NCBI RefSeq assembly: GCF_002217755.1
Contig: NZ_BCFL01000017.1
Location: forward strand, 338,442-402,441
Direction: 5' to 3'
From: Streptomyces hyaluromycini
Lineage (GTDB): Bacteria > Actinomycetota > Actinomycetes > Streptomycetales > Streptomycetaceae
Length of the DNA stretch: 64,000 nt
Shown piece after piece: positions 44,241 through 52,819 of this stretch. Positions within the stretch are counted from its first letter, which is position 1. Each line of letters begins with the position of its first letter. Both the position numbers and the translations under genes were made by a program. A model generated the notes under the pieces. It was not told the origin of the DNA and ran no database searches. It saw only the letters and a list, made by a program, of their open reading frames with translations.

Positions 44241-45242
44241 TCAGGCGATTCCCGGCCGGACATGACCGGGCCCGCCCCTCCCGGCCGCCCACCGGACGTG
44301 GTCGGTCCGGCCGAACGCGGCGCGGTAGGCACTCGGCGTCAGGCCCGACCGGCGGACCAGGTGCCGGCGCAGCGAATCCACCGAACCGATGCCGCTGCGC
44401 TGCGCGACCTGATCAAGTGCCAGATCGGTAGTCTCCAACAACTCCCGTGCCCGGTCCATGCGTTGGTCCAGAAGCCACTGCAGCGGCGTCTGTCCCGTCT
44501 CGGCCTGGAACCGCCTGATGACGGTCCGCACACTACTGCTGTGGTGCCTCGCCAGGTCGGCGAGGGTGAGCGGTTCGTGCAGCCGTTGCAGTGCCCACTC
44601 CCGGGTGTCGGCGAGCGAGATCCCCGGCCTGACGGGAACCGGTTCCGCGATGAGCTGCGTCTGTTCGCCGGAACGCAGCGGCGCCGCGAGCACCAGGCGT
44701 GCCACGTCGTTGGCCACGGCGGTGCCGAAGTCGGTACGGACGATGTGCAGGCACAGGTCCAGCGCGGCGGCCAGCCCGGCCGAGGTCACCACCGGCCCGT
44801 CCTGCAGGTACAGCACGTCCGGCAGGACGGTCACCCGGGGGAAGCGCCGGCGCAGTTCGGCCGCGTACGTCCAGTACGTGGTGGCGCGCCGCCCGTCCAG
44901 CAGTCCGGCCTGCGCCAGCACGAAGACGCTGCCGCACACGGAGGCGATCCGCTTGCCCCCGGCGGCCGCCTCCCGCAGCGCCCCGAGCAGTTCCGGATCC
45001 GCCTCCTCACGGCCGCCCGCGCCCACCACCAGCACCGAGTCGGCCGCTTCCAGGACCTCCAGGCCGTGCCGCAGCACGATCTGCAGGGGGCCGGTGCCCA
45101 CGTCCGTCCCGGCCTGCGCGGTACAGGGCACCACCTCGTAACAGGGCCGCCCGTCCACCTGCGCCAGACCGAGGGCCATCTCCGGGATGGACAGTTCGGC
45201 GGCTGTCACGGGAGGCACGGCGAGCAGGGCGATCCGGTGCAT
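44241..45242 (-). CDS. GlxA-type regulator: DJ-1/PfpI plus AraC domains
   Basis: A 333-residue transcription factor. Residues ~1-185 are a DJ-1/PfpI-like domain (HRIALLAVPPVTAAELSIPEM, KRIASVCGSVFVLAQAGLLDGRRATTYW, YLQDGPVVTSAGLAAALDLCLHIV). The AraC DNA-binding domain follows, with TLADLARHHSSSVRTVIRRFQAETGQTPLQWL and the second motif LALDQVAQRSGIGSVDSLRRHL. The ATG has GGAGG at good spacing. It is divergent from the DHA2 efflux gene 160 bases away, its likely target. Confidence 0.92.
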   Translation of the reverse strand: MHRIALLAVPPVTAAELSIPEMALGLAQVDGRPCYEVVPCTAQAGTDVGTGPLQIVLRHGLEVLEAADSVLVVGAGGREEADPELLGALREAAAGGKRIASVCGSVFVLAQAGLLDGRRATTYWTYAAELRRRFPRVTVLPDVLYLQDGPVVTSAGLAAALDLCLHIVRTDFGTAVANDVARLVLAAPLRSGEQTQLIAEPVPVRPGISLADTREWALQRLHEPLTLADLARHHSSSVRTVIRRFQAETGQTPLQWLLDQRMDRARELLETTDLALDQVAQRSGIGSVDSLRRHLVRRSGLTPSAYRAAFGRTDHVRWAAGRGGPGHVRPGIA

Positions 45243-45402
45243 GGCGCGATCCTCCGCACGTCTGTCACTTGAGGCCCTCGTGGACATGTCCCGCTCACTT
45301 CAGAGTAGGTGGGGTCGCCCGTCGGGCTCGCGCTCTCACGACCAACACCACCCCCTGGATCTTCTGTTCCGCCGTTCCGTTCTTCAAGAAGGGCATACGA
45401 CC

Positions 45403-46899
45403 ATGGTCGCTGCACCGGACCAGGTGAGCCGACGGCTGGGCCTGAGGCTTGCGCTGCTCGCCTTCGCACAGCTCATCGCCACCATCGACGTCAACATCGT
45501 CTTCATCGCGCTCCCTGACATCGGACGCGAACTGGGCTTCGACGCGCAGTCGCTGCAGTGGGTGGTCAGCGCCTATGTCGTCGGCCTCGGCGGCTTCCTG
45601 CTGCTGGGCGGGCGCGCCGTGGACCGGTTCGGGCCGCGCCGGATGTTCTCCCTGGCCATGGCCCTGTACGCACTGTCGTCCCTGGTCGGCGGGGTCTCCT
45701 CGGACCAGGGGCTGCTGGTCACCGCGCGCTTCGTGCAGGGGCTCGGCGGTGCCCTGGTCACCCCCGCCACGCTGAAGCTGATCTACCTCAACTTCGCCGA
45801 GGGCGGTGACCGCAACCGTGCGGTGGGCGTGTGGGGCGCGGCGGGCGGCGCGGGCCTGTCGGTCGGCGCGCTGCTCGGCGGTGTGCTCACCAACTACCTG
45901 GGCTGGTCCTGGGTGTTCTTCGTGAACGTGCCGCTCGCGCTGATCGCCGCCGCGGCGGCACCCCGGGTGCTCGTGGCCGACCCGCCCTCCGCGACGAAGG
46001 ACAAGAAGTTCGACCTGCTGGGCGCCCTGGTCGCCACGGCCGGCCTGACCCTCGTCGTCTTCGGGCTGGTCAGCGGGCCGGACAAGGGCTGGGGCAGCTT
46101 CGCGGGCGCGGGCACCGTCGCGGTCGGCGCCGTCCTGCTCGTGCTGTTCGTGGTGCTGGAGGCGCGCACCCGGGATCCGCTGGTCCCGCTGCGGATGTTC
46201 GGCAACCGCAACCTGCTCACCACGATGATCGTGATCTTCGTCTTCCAGGGCGCGCTCAGCTACACGTACTACCTGTTCACCACCTACCTGCAGAACGGCC
46301 TCGGCTACGACGCCCTGGACGCGGGCCTCGCGTTCGTGCCGGCCACGGCGGTCTCGATGTTCTCCGCCCTGAAGGTCACCCCGAAGGTGATCGGCAAGTG
46401 GGGGGTGCGCACCGCGGTGGTGAGCGGGGTACTGCTCACCGCGATCGGGCTCGCCGGCGTCTCCGCGAGCCTCACCGACGGCGGGTCGTACGGGTGGATG
46501 CTGCCGGGAGCGCTGGTGTGGGGGCTGGGCGGCGGGCTCGGCTTCCCGCCGATGTTCGTGGCCGCCGCGCAGGGTGTGCCGCCCGCCGAGCAGGGTGTGG
46601 CCTCCGGTCTGGTGTCGACGTTCCGGCAGGTCGGCGGTGCCATAGGGCTCGCCGTGCTGGTGGCCGTCGCCGACGCGGGGCTGGACATCCGCGCGGGCGC
46701 GCATCCGCCGGTCTCCGACGTCATCGACGGTCTGCGCGTCTCCGGCTGGGTCGCGGCCGCGCTCACCGTTCTCTCCGCGCTGGCCGCCCTCGCCCTGCGC
46801 AAGCCCGCCCCGGCTTCAGCACCCGCCCCGGTGCCGGAGCCGGACACGGCGCAGGATTCCGCCGGATCCTCGGTTTTCCGGCCGGCGAACGGCATCTGA
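45403..46899 (+). CDS. DHA2-family MFS drug exporter (EmrB/QacA type)
   Basis: A 498-residue, 14-helix major facilitator pump for drugs using proton exchange. ATIDVNIVFIALPDIGRELGF is the DHA2 start (D and the P of the first helix). GGRAVDRFGPRRM is motif A between helices 2 and 3; ARFVQGLGGALVTPATLKLI is motif B; GAAGGAGLSVGALLGGVL matches motif C. The C-terminal tail is Ala/Pro-rich and cytoplasmic. The start has AGAAGGG upstream. The divergent GlxA-type regulator probably controls it. Confidence 0.92.
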   Translation: MVAAPDQVSRRLGLRLALLAFAQLIATIDVNIVFIALPDIGRELGFDAQSLQWVVSAYVVGLGGFLLLGGRAVDRFGPRRMFSLAMALYALSSLVGGVSSDQGLLVTARFVQGLGGALVTPATLKLIYLNFAEGGDRNRAVGVWGAAGGAGLSVGALLGGVLTNYLGWSWVFFVNVPLALIAAAAAPRVLVADPPSATKDKKFDLLGALVATAGLTLVVFGLVSGPDKGWGSFAGAGTVAVGAVLLVLFVVLEARTRDPLVPLRMFGNRNLLTTMIVIFVFQGALSYTYYLFTTYLQNGLGYDALDAGLAFVPATAVSMFSALKVTPKVIGKWGVRTAVVSGVLLTAIGLAGVSASLTDGGSYGWMLPGALVWGLGGGLGFPPMFVAAAQGVPPAEQGVASGLVSTFRQVGGAIGLAVLVAVADAGLDIRAGAHPPVSDVIDGLRVSGWVAAALTVLSALAALALRKPAPASAPAPVPEPDTAQDSAGSSVFRPANGI

Positions 46900-46921
46900 G
46901 TCGCCGTCACCCCGGAGTTCG

Positions 46922-47209
46922 TCACCAGCCGAGCGCGTCCTCGTCGGCCCGCGCGTCCCGGGGCGGCGCGACCGGGCGCGCGTCGTGGCAGGTGAAGCCG
47001 AGCCGGGTCAGCGCGCGGCGCATCTCGAACGACGTGAAGTCCCGGCGGTTCTGCCTGGTGATCACTTCTCCGACCTGCATCACGGGGTAGATCTGGCCGT
47101 CGATGGTCACGGACACGCCGGTGACGGGTTCGGGGGTGATGCCGTCCATCGACTGCTCGACCTCGCTCTTGGTCAGGTCGAAGGGGAAACGGGCGATGAC
47201 ACAGCGCAT
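46922..47209 (-). CDS. Small protein, SCO5918-like
   Basis: A 95-residue protein close to the SCO5918 family of Streptomyces: MRCVIARFPFDLTKSEVEQSM start, then VTIDGQIYPVMQVGEVITRQNRRDFTSFEM. No known domain or activity. A GGAGGAA site lies directly before the ATG. It is the last gene of the helicase-CBS group, as in the S. coelicolor SCO5918-SCO5921 order known to me. Confidence 0.75.
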   Translation of the reverse strand: MRCVIARFPFDLTKSEVEQSMDGITPEPVTGVSVTIDGQIYPVMQVGEVITRQNRRDFTSFEMRRALTRLGFTCHDARPVAPPRDARADEDALGW

Positions 47210-47303
47210 GGATTCCTCCGCGGGGATGGGTGGGAACGCCGGGGAACGGCTCTGGGGAGGCCGGACGCGCGACGGCGGCCGGACGGGACGGTCAACGGGA
47301 GGG

Positions 47304-47723
47304 TCAGGGGGTGAGCGCGAGGACGCCCAAGGCGTAGCCGTGTTCGTCGACCACGGGGGAGACGTTCAGTATCCGTATCCGCATGGCGGCTTCCGCCTCG
47401 CCGAGTGCGGCCGTCGACGCGGTGAACGGTCCGCGGTCGAGCGGGATGTCCCGCAGCCGGGTCCGGTCGCTGAACCACGAGCCGCCGCGGTGCGCGGCGA
47501 GCTGGGCCCGGGTGACCAGGCCCGTGCACCGCCCGTCCTCGTCCTGCAGGAGCAGGTGCGGGACCCGGGCGCCGATGAGCACGGACAGGGCCACGTCGAC
47601 CGCCATGTGGTCGTCGACCTGCGGCCCGGGGGCGTGCAGCATGGCGTCGCGGGCGGTCAGACCGGTGCCGTCGGCCTTGCCTGACCGGTGTGCTCGGGGC
47701 GGAACCGGCGTCGTCTGCGTCAA
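47304..47723 (-). CDS. CBS-domain protein
   Basis: A 139-residue protein with a CBS pair, the adenosine-ligand sensing module. TARDAMLHAPGPQVDDHMAVDVALSVLIGARVPHLLLQDEDG is CBS 1; the rest, ending LNVSPVVDEHGYALGVLALTP, is a divergent CBS 2. The TTG start follows GGAG at good distance. It lies between the helicase and the SCO5918-like gene with 86- and 94-base gaps, so a single transcript is likely. Confidence 0.8.
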   Translation of the reverse strand: MTQTTPVPPRAHRSGKADGTGLTARDAMLHAPGPQVDDHMAVDVALSVLIGARVPHLLLQDEDGRCTGLVTRAQLAAHRGGSWFSDRTRLRDIPLDRGPFTASTAALGEAEAAMRIRILNVSPVVDEHGYALGVLALTP

Positions 47724-47809
47724 GGGCTTCTCCTCTTCGTCGGGGCGGGCAGGAGGGCGGCGTCTCGGCGTGACTGCTGGGAGCGGGGCGCGCGTTCCGC
47801 GTGACTGGG

Positions 47810-49336
47810 CTATGTGGTGGGCCCGGAGGCGGAGCGGCGCGCCGGGGCCGCGGCCCGGCCGTTCCCGCCTCGTCCGGCGGCCCGGCCCCGGCGGCCACGG
47901 CCGGCGGATCCCTTGCCCTCGCGCTGTTCGGCGACCGGTGCGGGGATGGTGACCGGCACGCCGGACGGGGTCCGGGCCCCGGTGATGGCATGCAGTTCGG
48001 CCGCGCCGGGACGGATCCGCGCGGTACGCGGGGTGATGCCCGCGTCGGCCATGAGACGGTCCATCGCCCGGCGCTGGTGCGGCAGGACGAGGGTGACGAC
48101 GGTGCCCGACTCGCCCGCGCGGGCGGTGCGGCCGCCGCGGTGCAGGTAGTCCTTGTGGTCGCCGGGCGGGTCGACGTTCACGACGAGGTCGAGCTGGTCG
48201 ACGTGGATTCCGCGGGCCGCGACGTTGGTGGCCACCAGGGCCGTGACGTGGCCGTCCTTGAACCGGGCGAGCGTCCGGTTGCGCTGCGGCTGGGACTTGC
48301 CGCCGTGCAGCGCCGAGGCGCGCACTCCGACGGACAGCAGGTGCTCGGTCAGCCGGTCGACCGCGTGCTTGGTGTCCAGGAACATGATCACGCGTCCGTC
48401 GCGGGCGGCGATCTCGGTCGCGGTGGTGTCCTTGTCCCCGTCGCGCACGTGCAGCAGATGGTGCGCCATGGTGGTGACGCTGCCCGCCGGCGGGTCGACC
48501 GAGTGCACCACGGGGTCGTGGAGGTAGCGGCGCACCAGGAGGTCGATGTCACCGTCCAGGGTGGCCGAGAACAGCAACCGCTGCCCGCCGGAAGGGACTT
48601 GGTCGAGCAGTGTGGTCACCTGCGGCAGGAAGCCCATGTCGGCCATCTGGTCGGCCTCGTCGAGGACGGTGACGGCGACCCGGTCCAGCCGGCAGTCTCC
48701 TCGCTCGATGAGGTCCTTGAGACGGCCGGGTGTCGCGACGACGACCTCGGCCGCGCCGCGCAGGACACTCGCCTGACGGCCGATCGACATACCGCCCACC
48801 ACGGTGGCGAGCCGCAGTCCCAGGGCGCGGGCGTAGGGCGTGAGCGCGTCGGTGACCTGCTGGGCCAGTTCCCGGGTGGGGACGAGGACGAGGGCGAGCG
48901 GCTGCCGGGGCTGGGCGCGCTGCCCGTCGAGGCGGGCCAGCACCGGCAGGCCGAAGGCGAGGGTCTTGCCCGAGCCCGTACGACCCCGGCCCAGGACGTC
49001 CCGGCCGGCGAGTGCGTTCGGAAGGGTGGCCGCCTGGATCGGGAAGGGCACGGTCACGCCCTCGGCGCGGAGCGCGGCCAGCAGCCGCGCGGGCATGTCC
49101 AGTTCGGCGAACGCCTCGACCGCGGGCAGCGGCTCGGTCAGGGTGACCGGCGCGGTGAACTCCCGTCGTGCGGCGGAGTGCGCTCCCTGGCCGCTCTTGC
49201 GCCCGGTGCCCGGACGCGGCCGGCCCGACTCCTGCGCTCGGAAGCGGCTGTCGCGGGCAGGGGCCGTGGAGCGCGTGGTACTCCGGTCCGCGCGGTGGCG
49301 GCCGGAACTGCCGCCGGTGCGACGGGTGCGGTTCAT
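47810..49336 (-). CDS. DEAD-box RNA helicase
   Basis: A 508-residue DEAD-box helicase likely acting on cold-stabilised RNA. The Q motif is PFPIQAATLPNAL; motif I is GRTGSGKT, Ia PTRELAQQ, Ib ATPGRL, II DEAD, III FSATL. In the second half, VIMFLDTKHAVD is IV, VATNVAARGIHVDQLD is V and HRGGRTARAG is VI. The N-terminal ~55 residues are Arg/Ser-rich and basic; the last ~45 are Gly/Arg/Ala-rich, giving RNA affinity. AAGG precedes the ATG. The cold-shock gene lies upstream, so both probably respond to cold. Confidence 0.93.
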   Translation of the reverse strand: MNRTRRTGGSSGRHRADRSTTRSTAPARDSRFRAQESGRPRPGTGRKSGQGAHSAARREFTAPVTLTEPLPAVEAFAELDMPARLLAALRAEGVTVPFPIQAATLPNALAGRDVLGRGRTGSGKTLAFGLPVLARLDGQRAQPRQPLALVLVPTRELAQQVTDALTPYARALGLRLATVVGGMSIGRQASVLRGAAEVVVATPGRLKDLIERGDCRLDRVAVTVLDEADQMADMGFLPQVTTLLDQVPSGGQRLLFSATLDGDIDLLVRRYLHDPVVHSVDPPAGSVTTMAHHLLHVRDGDKDTTATEIAARDGRVIMFLDTKHAVDRLTEHLLSVGVRASALHGGKSQPQRNRTLARFKDGHVTALVATNVAARGIHVDQLDLVVNVDPPGDHKDYLHRGGRTARAGESGTVVTLVLPHQRRAMDRLMADAGITPRTARIRPGAAELHAITGARTPSGVPVTIPAPVAEQREGKGSAGRGRRGRAAGRGGNGRAAAPARRSASGPTT

Positions 49337-49591
49337 GAAGGAACCTTCCTCGATGCGGCGTATCGAGGAATTCCGTCCGACGGCGGGCGGCCGTACGAGG
49401 AATCACAAGAATGGGCCGAAGAAAAAATCGGAAAGCGGGGCCTCTCGGTTCGAAGCCGGGGCCGTCATCGATCCAGAGATCCCGGAATCGGTTTCCAGGC
49501 GGCCGGCTGCCCGGGTCTCCGGGCCCGGGTGCCCGGGCAATGCAATGGCTGAGGCCCGCACCCCAAGAGCGCGGGCCCCAGCCATGTGATG

Positions 49592-49610
49592 CGCGGGCCA
49601 GTGGCCCGCG
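49592..49610 (-). terminator. Hairpin after the cold-shock gene
   Basis: CGCGGGCCA and TGGCCCGCG are nine-base arms around a single base, starting 16 bases beyond the cold-shock protein stop codon. Another GC-rich palindrome lies near 49525. It separates the cold-shock gene from the helicase. Confidence 0.65.
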
Positions 49611-49625
49611 GCGTTCGCGTCGGCG

Positions 49626-49829
49626 TCAGGCGGGAACGATGTTCTCGGCCTGCGGGCCCTTCTGGCCCTGCGTGACGTCGAAGGTAACCTTCTGGCCTTC
49701 CTGAAGCTCACGGAAGCCGGAGGTGGCGATGTTCGAGTAGTGGGCGAACACGTCAGCGCCGCCGCCGTCCTGCTCGATGAAGCCAAATCCCTTTTCCGCG
49801 TTGAACCACTTCACGGTGCCAGATGCCAT
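49626..49829 (-). CDS. CspA-family cold-shock protein
   Basis: A 67-residue single-stranded nucleic-acid-binding protein. [20 protein letters not shown] holds RNP1 (KGFGFI), and DVFAHYSN stands for RNP2 (VFVH-like). [18 protein letters not shown] completes the OB fold. It acts as RNA chaperone. The ATG follows GGGAGA upstream. The AT-rich 5' region (about 230 bases) is typical of cold-inducible csp genes. Confidence 0.95.
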   Translation of the reverse strand: MASGTVKWFNAEKGFGFIEQDGGGADVFAHYSNIATSGFRELQEGQKVTFDVTQGQKGPQAENIVPA

Positions 49830-50060
49830 ATTGAATCTCCCTCGGGGGGCAGTACCGGAATCCGCACTTTACGGACCCGAGTCGCCGCGATGATCACCCC
49901 TCCGGAAAGATCCGGAAAGCTCTGCAAAGAAAAAATTCTCTGGCAACCAAAACTGCAACTGCTATCACGTTAACACAGTCCGGGAGGAACCGGCCATAGG
50001 TTTTCGCACCCGTCGGGCAATTCCTGTCCCGTCGGAGTCCGTATTTCTGTACCGGCGGAA

Positions 50061-50399
50061 CTAGATATGCGCGTCGCCCTCGTCCAGCTTCCGGCGTATT
50101 TCCCGGTTCGTGCGGAGGGCGTCGTCCAGCTGGTCCTCAAGGGAGATGATGCGGCACGCGGCCTCGATGGGGGTGCCCTGGCCGACCAGCTCGCGAGCGC
50201 GGGCGGCGACCAGCAACTGACGGCGGGAGTACCGGCGGTGGCCGCCTTCCGACCGCAGGGGGGTGATCAGCCCCGCCTCACCGACGGCCCTCAGGAAGGC
50301 GGGGGTGGTGCCGAGCACGTCGGCGGCCCGCCCCATGGTGTAGGCGGGGTAGTCGTCGTCGTCGAGGTTGCCGACGACGGGGCCGTTCTCGGCGGGCAT
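50061..50399 (-). CDS. MerR-type DNA-binding protein
   Basis: A 112-residue regulator. YTMGRAADVLGTTPAFLRAVGEAGLITPLRSEGGHRRYSRRQLLVAARARELVGQG is a MerR winged helix, with the typical HRRYS wing. The remainder (IEAACRIISLEDQLDDALRTNREIRRKLDEGD) is a short helical dimerisation segment. There is no effector-binding domain. GAAGGTG precedes the ATG. It is an isolated gene about 230 bases from the cold-shock gene; target unknown. Confidence 0.85.
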   Translation of the reverse strand: MPAENGPVVGNLDDDDYPAYTMGRAADVLGTTPAFLRAVGEAGLITPLRSEGGHRRYSRRQLLVAARARELVGQGTPIEAACRIISLEDQLDDALRTNREIRRKLDEGDAHI

Positions 50400-50606
50400 G
50401 ACACCTTCGTTCCGGGAGCGCTACGAGGGACCCAGGTGTGCGTGGCACCTGTGCATCGAAGGAATCAGCGCCATCTGCGTCGTCCCACAACCCTAGCGCC
50501 GCCGGGCACGGACATGTGGCCTCGCCGTGACAGACTTTCTTCCGTTTGCACCCCGATGTCCGTCCGCCGGCCGTCCACGCGCAACCCGGTGAGCCGCCGC
50601 ACGTCG

Positions 50607-51089
50607 TCACCGGCCGTCGAGCAGGGCCCTGATCCGGGCACGGTACGCCGTCGTGTCGGCCGTTCGTCCCTCCCAGGCGTCCTGTGCGTTCGCGTAGGCG
50701 GGAAAGCGGCTGAGCATGCCGGTGCTGCGGAAGACCAGGTGGGTCGTGTGGTTGTCGTAGACGACGCGGATCCAGCCGCCCCGGGCGCGGCAGTCGGCCC
50801 ACGCCTGGCACAGCGGCGGCAGAATGCTGCAGTCGGCGAAGGTGACCTCGCTCAGGTCCACGATGACCAGGAGCCGTCCGGGCCGGGCCGCGCGGACCTC
50901 GGCCAGGGCACGGACCAGTGGTGCCACGGTCTGCGCGTCCAGTTCGCCGTACGCGCGGACGATGCGGCACTCCTCGAACAGCGCGGGAGCTTCGCCCGGA
51001 GGGGTCCGCGGTTCACCCGGGGAGGAGGGTCGCGGCCCCTCGGCCGGGCCCGTCGGGGATTCCCCCGGCCCCGGCGCCGCGGACCTCAC
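50607..51089 (-). CDS. STAS-domain anti-anti-sigma-like protein
   Basis: A 160-residue protein with a Pro/Gly-rich N-terminus (~35 residues) and one STAS domain: RIVRAYGELDAQTVAPLVRAL, LLVIVDLSEVTFADCSILPPL and the C-terminal helices. ADCSIL lines up with the DSSGL phosphorylation motif and keeps a Ser. Such proteins bind anti-sigma kinases and are controlled by SpoIIE phosphatases. The GTG start (GGGGAGA upstream) overlaps the stop of the DUF5994 gene by GTGA, so the pair is coupled. Confidence 0.82.
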   Translation of the reverse strand: MRSAAPGPGESPTGPAEGPRPSSPGEPRTPPGEAPALFEECRIVRAYGELDAQTVAPLVRALAEVRAARPGRLLVIVDLSEVTFADCSILPPLCQAWADCRARGGWIRVVYDNHTTHLVFRSTGMLSRFPAYANAQDAWEGRTADTTAYRARIRALLDGR

Positions 51090-51562
51090 CCCGTCTCCCC
51101 TGCCCTGTCCCTGGGGCGACCGGCAGGAGCGAGCGCCGGTATCCGCCCGGCGGTCAGCGGGTGCTCGGCGTCGGCGGCGGCGAGCAGCCGGGCGGCCGTC
51201 CCGGCGGACTCCTCGGGCGGGACGACCAGAAGCGCCAGGCGTCCCGCGGTGCCGCAGTCCAGGGTGATGACGTGCGCCCCGCTGCCCGGGCCGGCCGGCT
51301 CCACGGCGATCACCCGGCCGGGCGCCATGACCGTCCGCGGGGCGTCCGGCCAGTCGGCGAGGTCCACGGTGACCCGCACCTGGGCTTCCGGAACCGGTTC
51401 CAACTCGCCGACGAGCGAGGGCAGTTCAAGCTCCAGGGCGCCACAGCGCGGCCACCAGGCGCCGTCCAGCGGGCCGCTGCCGACACCCCGGGTGAGGCTC
51501 AGGCGGGGCATGGGCATCCCGTACGTGTGCGCGTCGGCAGCCGGCGTTGTGCTGCGTCCCAT
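51086..51562 (-). CDS. DUF5994 protein (copy 1)
   Basis: A 158-residue DUF5994-type protein. DGAWWPRCGALELELPSLV is the family hallmark; VRVTVDLADWPDAPRTVMAPGRVIAV and RLALLVVPPEESAGTAARLLAAA follow. The family has no known activity. The ATG has only a weak ribosome site, but its distance from the upstream GAGTA box (110 bases) agrees with the two other genes having the same leader. Overlap with the STAS gene implies joint function. Confidence 0.8.
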   Translation of the reverse strand: MGRSTTPAADAHTYGMPMPRLSLTRGVGSGPLDGAWWPRCGALELELPSLVGELEPVPEAQVRVTVDLADWPDAPRTVMAPGRVIAVEPAGPGSGAHVITLDCGTAGRLALLVVPPEESAGTAARLLAAADAEHPLTAGRIPALAPAGRPRDRAGETG

Positions 51563-51672
51563 CGTGCGATCCCGTCCCGGGCGCCGCGGCGAGGCCGCCC
51601 GATGCGTCGCTCGCCGGGAACGGCACCGCTGACCGCGCTGCGCGAAAAGCTCTCGGTACGACCAGGCTACTC
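51563..51672 (-). promoter_or_regulatory. Shared leader element, copy D
   Basis: From GAGTA (51672-51668) to the start codon, this minus-strand leader contains ACCGAGAG at offset 15, TTTTCGCGCAGCG and GGTGCCGTTCCCGGCGAGCGA, matching copies A and B except for a three-base gap and scattered changes. GAGTA may be the -10 element of an alternative sigma factor. Confidence 0.7.
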
Positions 51673-51829
51673 CTGGCCGGGGGAGAAGCGGCCGGGACCG
51701 GTCCCGGCAACCGCGCCCGCTCCGCCTCCTCCCGTCCCTCCCGTACCTCCACCAGGCGGGTCGGCCGCCGGTGTGTCCGCGAGACGCCGGCCGACTCGAC
51801 GCGGAGCCTCCGGAAGCCACGCGGAGCCA

Positions 51830-51847
51830 CGAGCCTCCGGAGGCTCG
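51830..51847 (-). terminator. Palindrome CGAGCCTCCGGAGGCTCG, probable terminator
   Basis: A perfect 18-base palindrome lies 68 bases beyond the stop codon of the 114-residue protein gene. It can end that transcript. It also lies upstream of the DUF5994 leader. Confidence 0.5.
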
Positions 51848-51915
51848 CCTCTCTCCGTCGCCGGAGAAGGGGCGGCGCGGGCCTCCGCCGCTCTCCGGCG
51901 GAAGCCTGCCGCCGG

Positions 51916-52260
51916 CTACGTCCGCAGCAGCCGTTGGGTGAGCTCCCGGTACTGCCGCAGCGCGCCCCGCAGCTCGGTGGAGTCTGTTTCGGGGTCCCGG
52001 TCCTGCCAGCCGGCGCGGAGCACCCGCCGCATCTCCGAAAGGGCGTTCGTGAGCCGGGCGGCGGCTTCGTCGAAGGCGGCCTCCGCCTCCTCCAGCGCCT
52101 GGCGCGGGGTGTCCGCGAAGGTGTTGACGGCGTGTCCGAGGCGGCGCACGATCTCGTCCCGCTCTTCCGCGGGGAGCAGCGGCTCCGGGCCCGTGCTGCG
52201 TCGGCCGCCCGGACCCGGGGACCGGTCCGGGGGCTGCTGGGCGCGTGTCTGGTCGTACAT
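51916..52260 (-). CDS. Unknown helical protein, 114 aa
   Basis: Not recognised. ATG at 52260 is the best supported start, with only a weak ribosome site. The first ~28 residues are Pro/Gly/Arg-rich. The rest is predicted helical: AEERDEIVRRLGHAVNTFADTPRQALEEAEAAFDEAAARLTNALSEMRRVLRAGW, with heptad-like spacing that may form a coiled coil, then LRGALRQYRELTQRLL. No membrane segment. Similar small helical proteins are frequent in Streptomyces stress clusters. Confidence 0.65.
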   Translation of the reverse strand: MYDQTRAQQPPDRSPGPGGRRSTGPEPLLPAEERDEIVRRLGHAVNTFADTPRQALEEAEAAFDEAAARLTNALSEMRRVLRAGWQDRDPETDSTELRGALRQYRELTQRLLRT

Positions 52261-52643
52261 CGTCGTATGTACCGCTTCCGTTTGCGATGGGGGCACCGCC
52301 TGGAGGCGCCCTTCGCCTTCTCGACGGCCTGCTTCAGGCTTCCGGAGACCCGGTCGGCCCTGCCCTTCGTGGCCCTCAGCCGTCCCGCCAGTCAACGTCC
52401 GGCGACGGTACGTGTCAACGCGACACCGGCCCGAGTGCATCCGGCCGAAGGCCCCTGATCAGCGGAATCCGGGTATCCCCTCGGCCCGGGGGGTACGGTG
52501 GGCCGAGCGAGGGTGCGTCGTGCCTATCCGACAGGTCGTCACCAGCACACCACCCATCCCCCAGGGGCAGTCCGTGACCCCCGCCGCACCTCCGTCCCAG
52601 CGGCCTTCGCCGAGCGGCCTTCGCCCAGGTCAAGGACCCCTCC
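52261..52643. other. Divergent region before the small ORF and DUF5994 copy 2
   Basis: About 380 bases between the 114-residue protein and the next rightward genes. GGGTAT and GGGTAC boxes lie at 52471 and 52491. The second is followed by a short sequence similar to the shared leader. Confidence 0.5.
52491..52530 (+). promoter_or_regulatory. Partial match to the shared leader element (copy C)
   Basis: GGGTAC, then AGCGAGGG at the same offset of 15 as in copies A and B, and a CG-GC block at offset 28. The rest of the leader is not recognisable and no start codon lies at 113 bases. GGGTAC is a good SigB-like -10 box. Confidence 0.45.
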
Positions 52644-52778
52644 ATGCAGACCGGCCCCGTTCACGCCCACCCCGCCGGACACCGCCGCGCCGTGGACGGG
52701 ACCTGTCCGCACCGCATCGCACTGCTCCACCACGCGGACCGCTCCAGCGCCCGGCACGGCGTCGCGGGTCACACCTGA
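52644..52778 (+). CDS. Possible 44-residue small protein
   Basis: A short open frame beginning at ATG with AAGGA seven bases upstream, a good ribosome site. The product starts MQTGPVHAHPAGHRRAVDGT and ends HGVAGHT; it is His/Ala/Arg-rich with one Cys and no known motif. It lies downstream of the GGGTAC promoter-like box and 41 bases before DUF5994 copy 2, so it may be the first gene of that transcript. Coding is unproven. Confidence 0.35.
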   Translation: MQTGPVHAHPAGHRRAVDGTCPHRIALLHHADRSSARHGVAGHT

Positions 52779-52819
52779 CGGCAACCACGCATCCGCCCAA
52801 GGAAGTTGGCAGCAGCCTC

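Larger units (their letters stand above)
51563..51915. other. Gap before DUF5994 copy 1
   Basis: About 350 bases, without a supported gene. The first 110 bases are the shared leader element (copy D). The rest contains an 18-base palindrome at 51830-51847 and a short CGGAGCC/GCCTCCGG repeat tract. Confidence 0.55.

Noticed and set aside
52491..52604. Full fourth copy of the shared leader
   Set aside because: Only the first ~40 bases resemble the other copies and no start codon lies at the expected distance, so it is listed as partial only.
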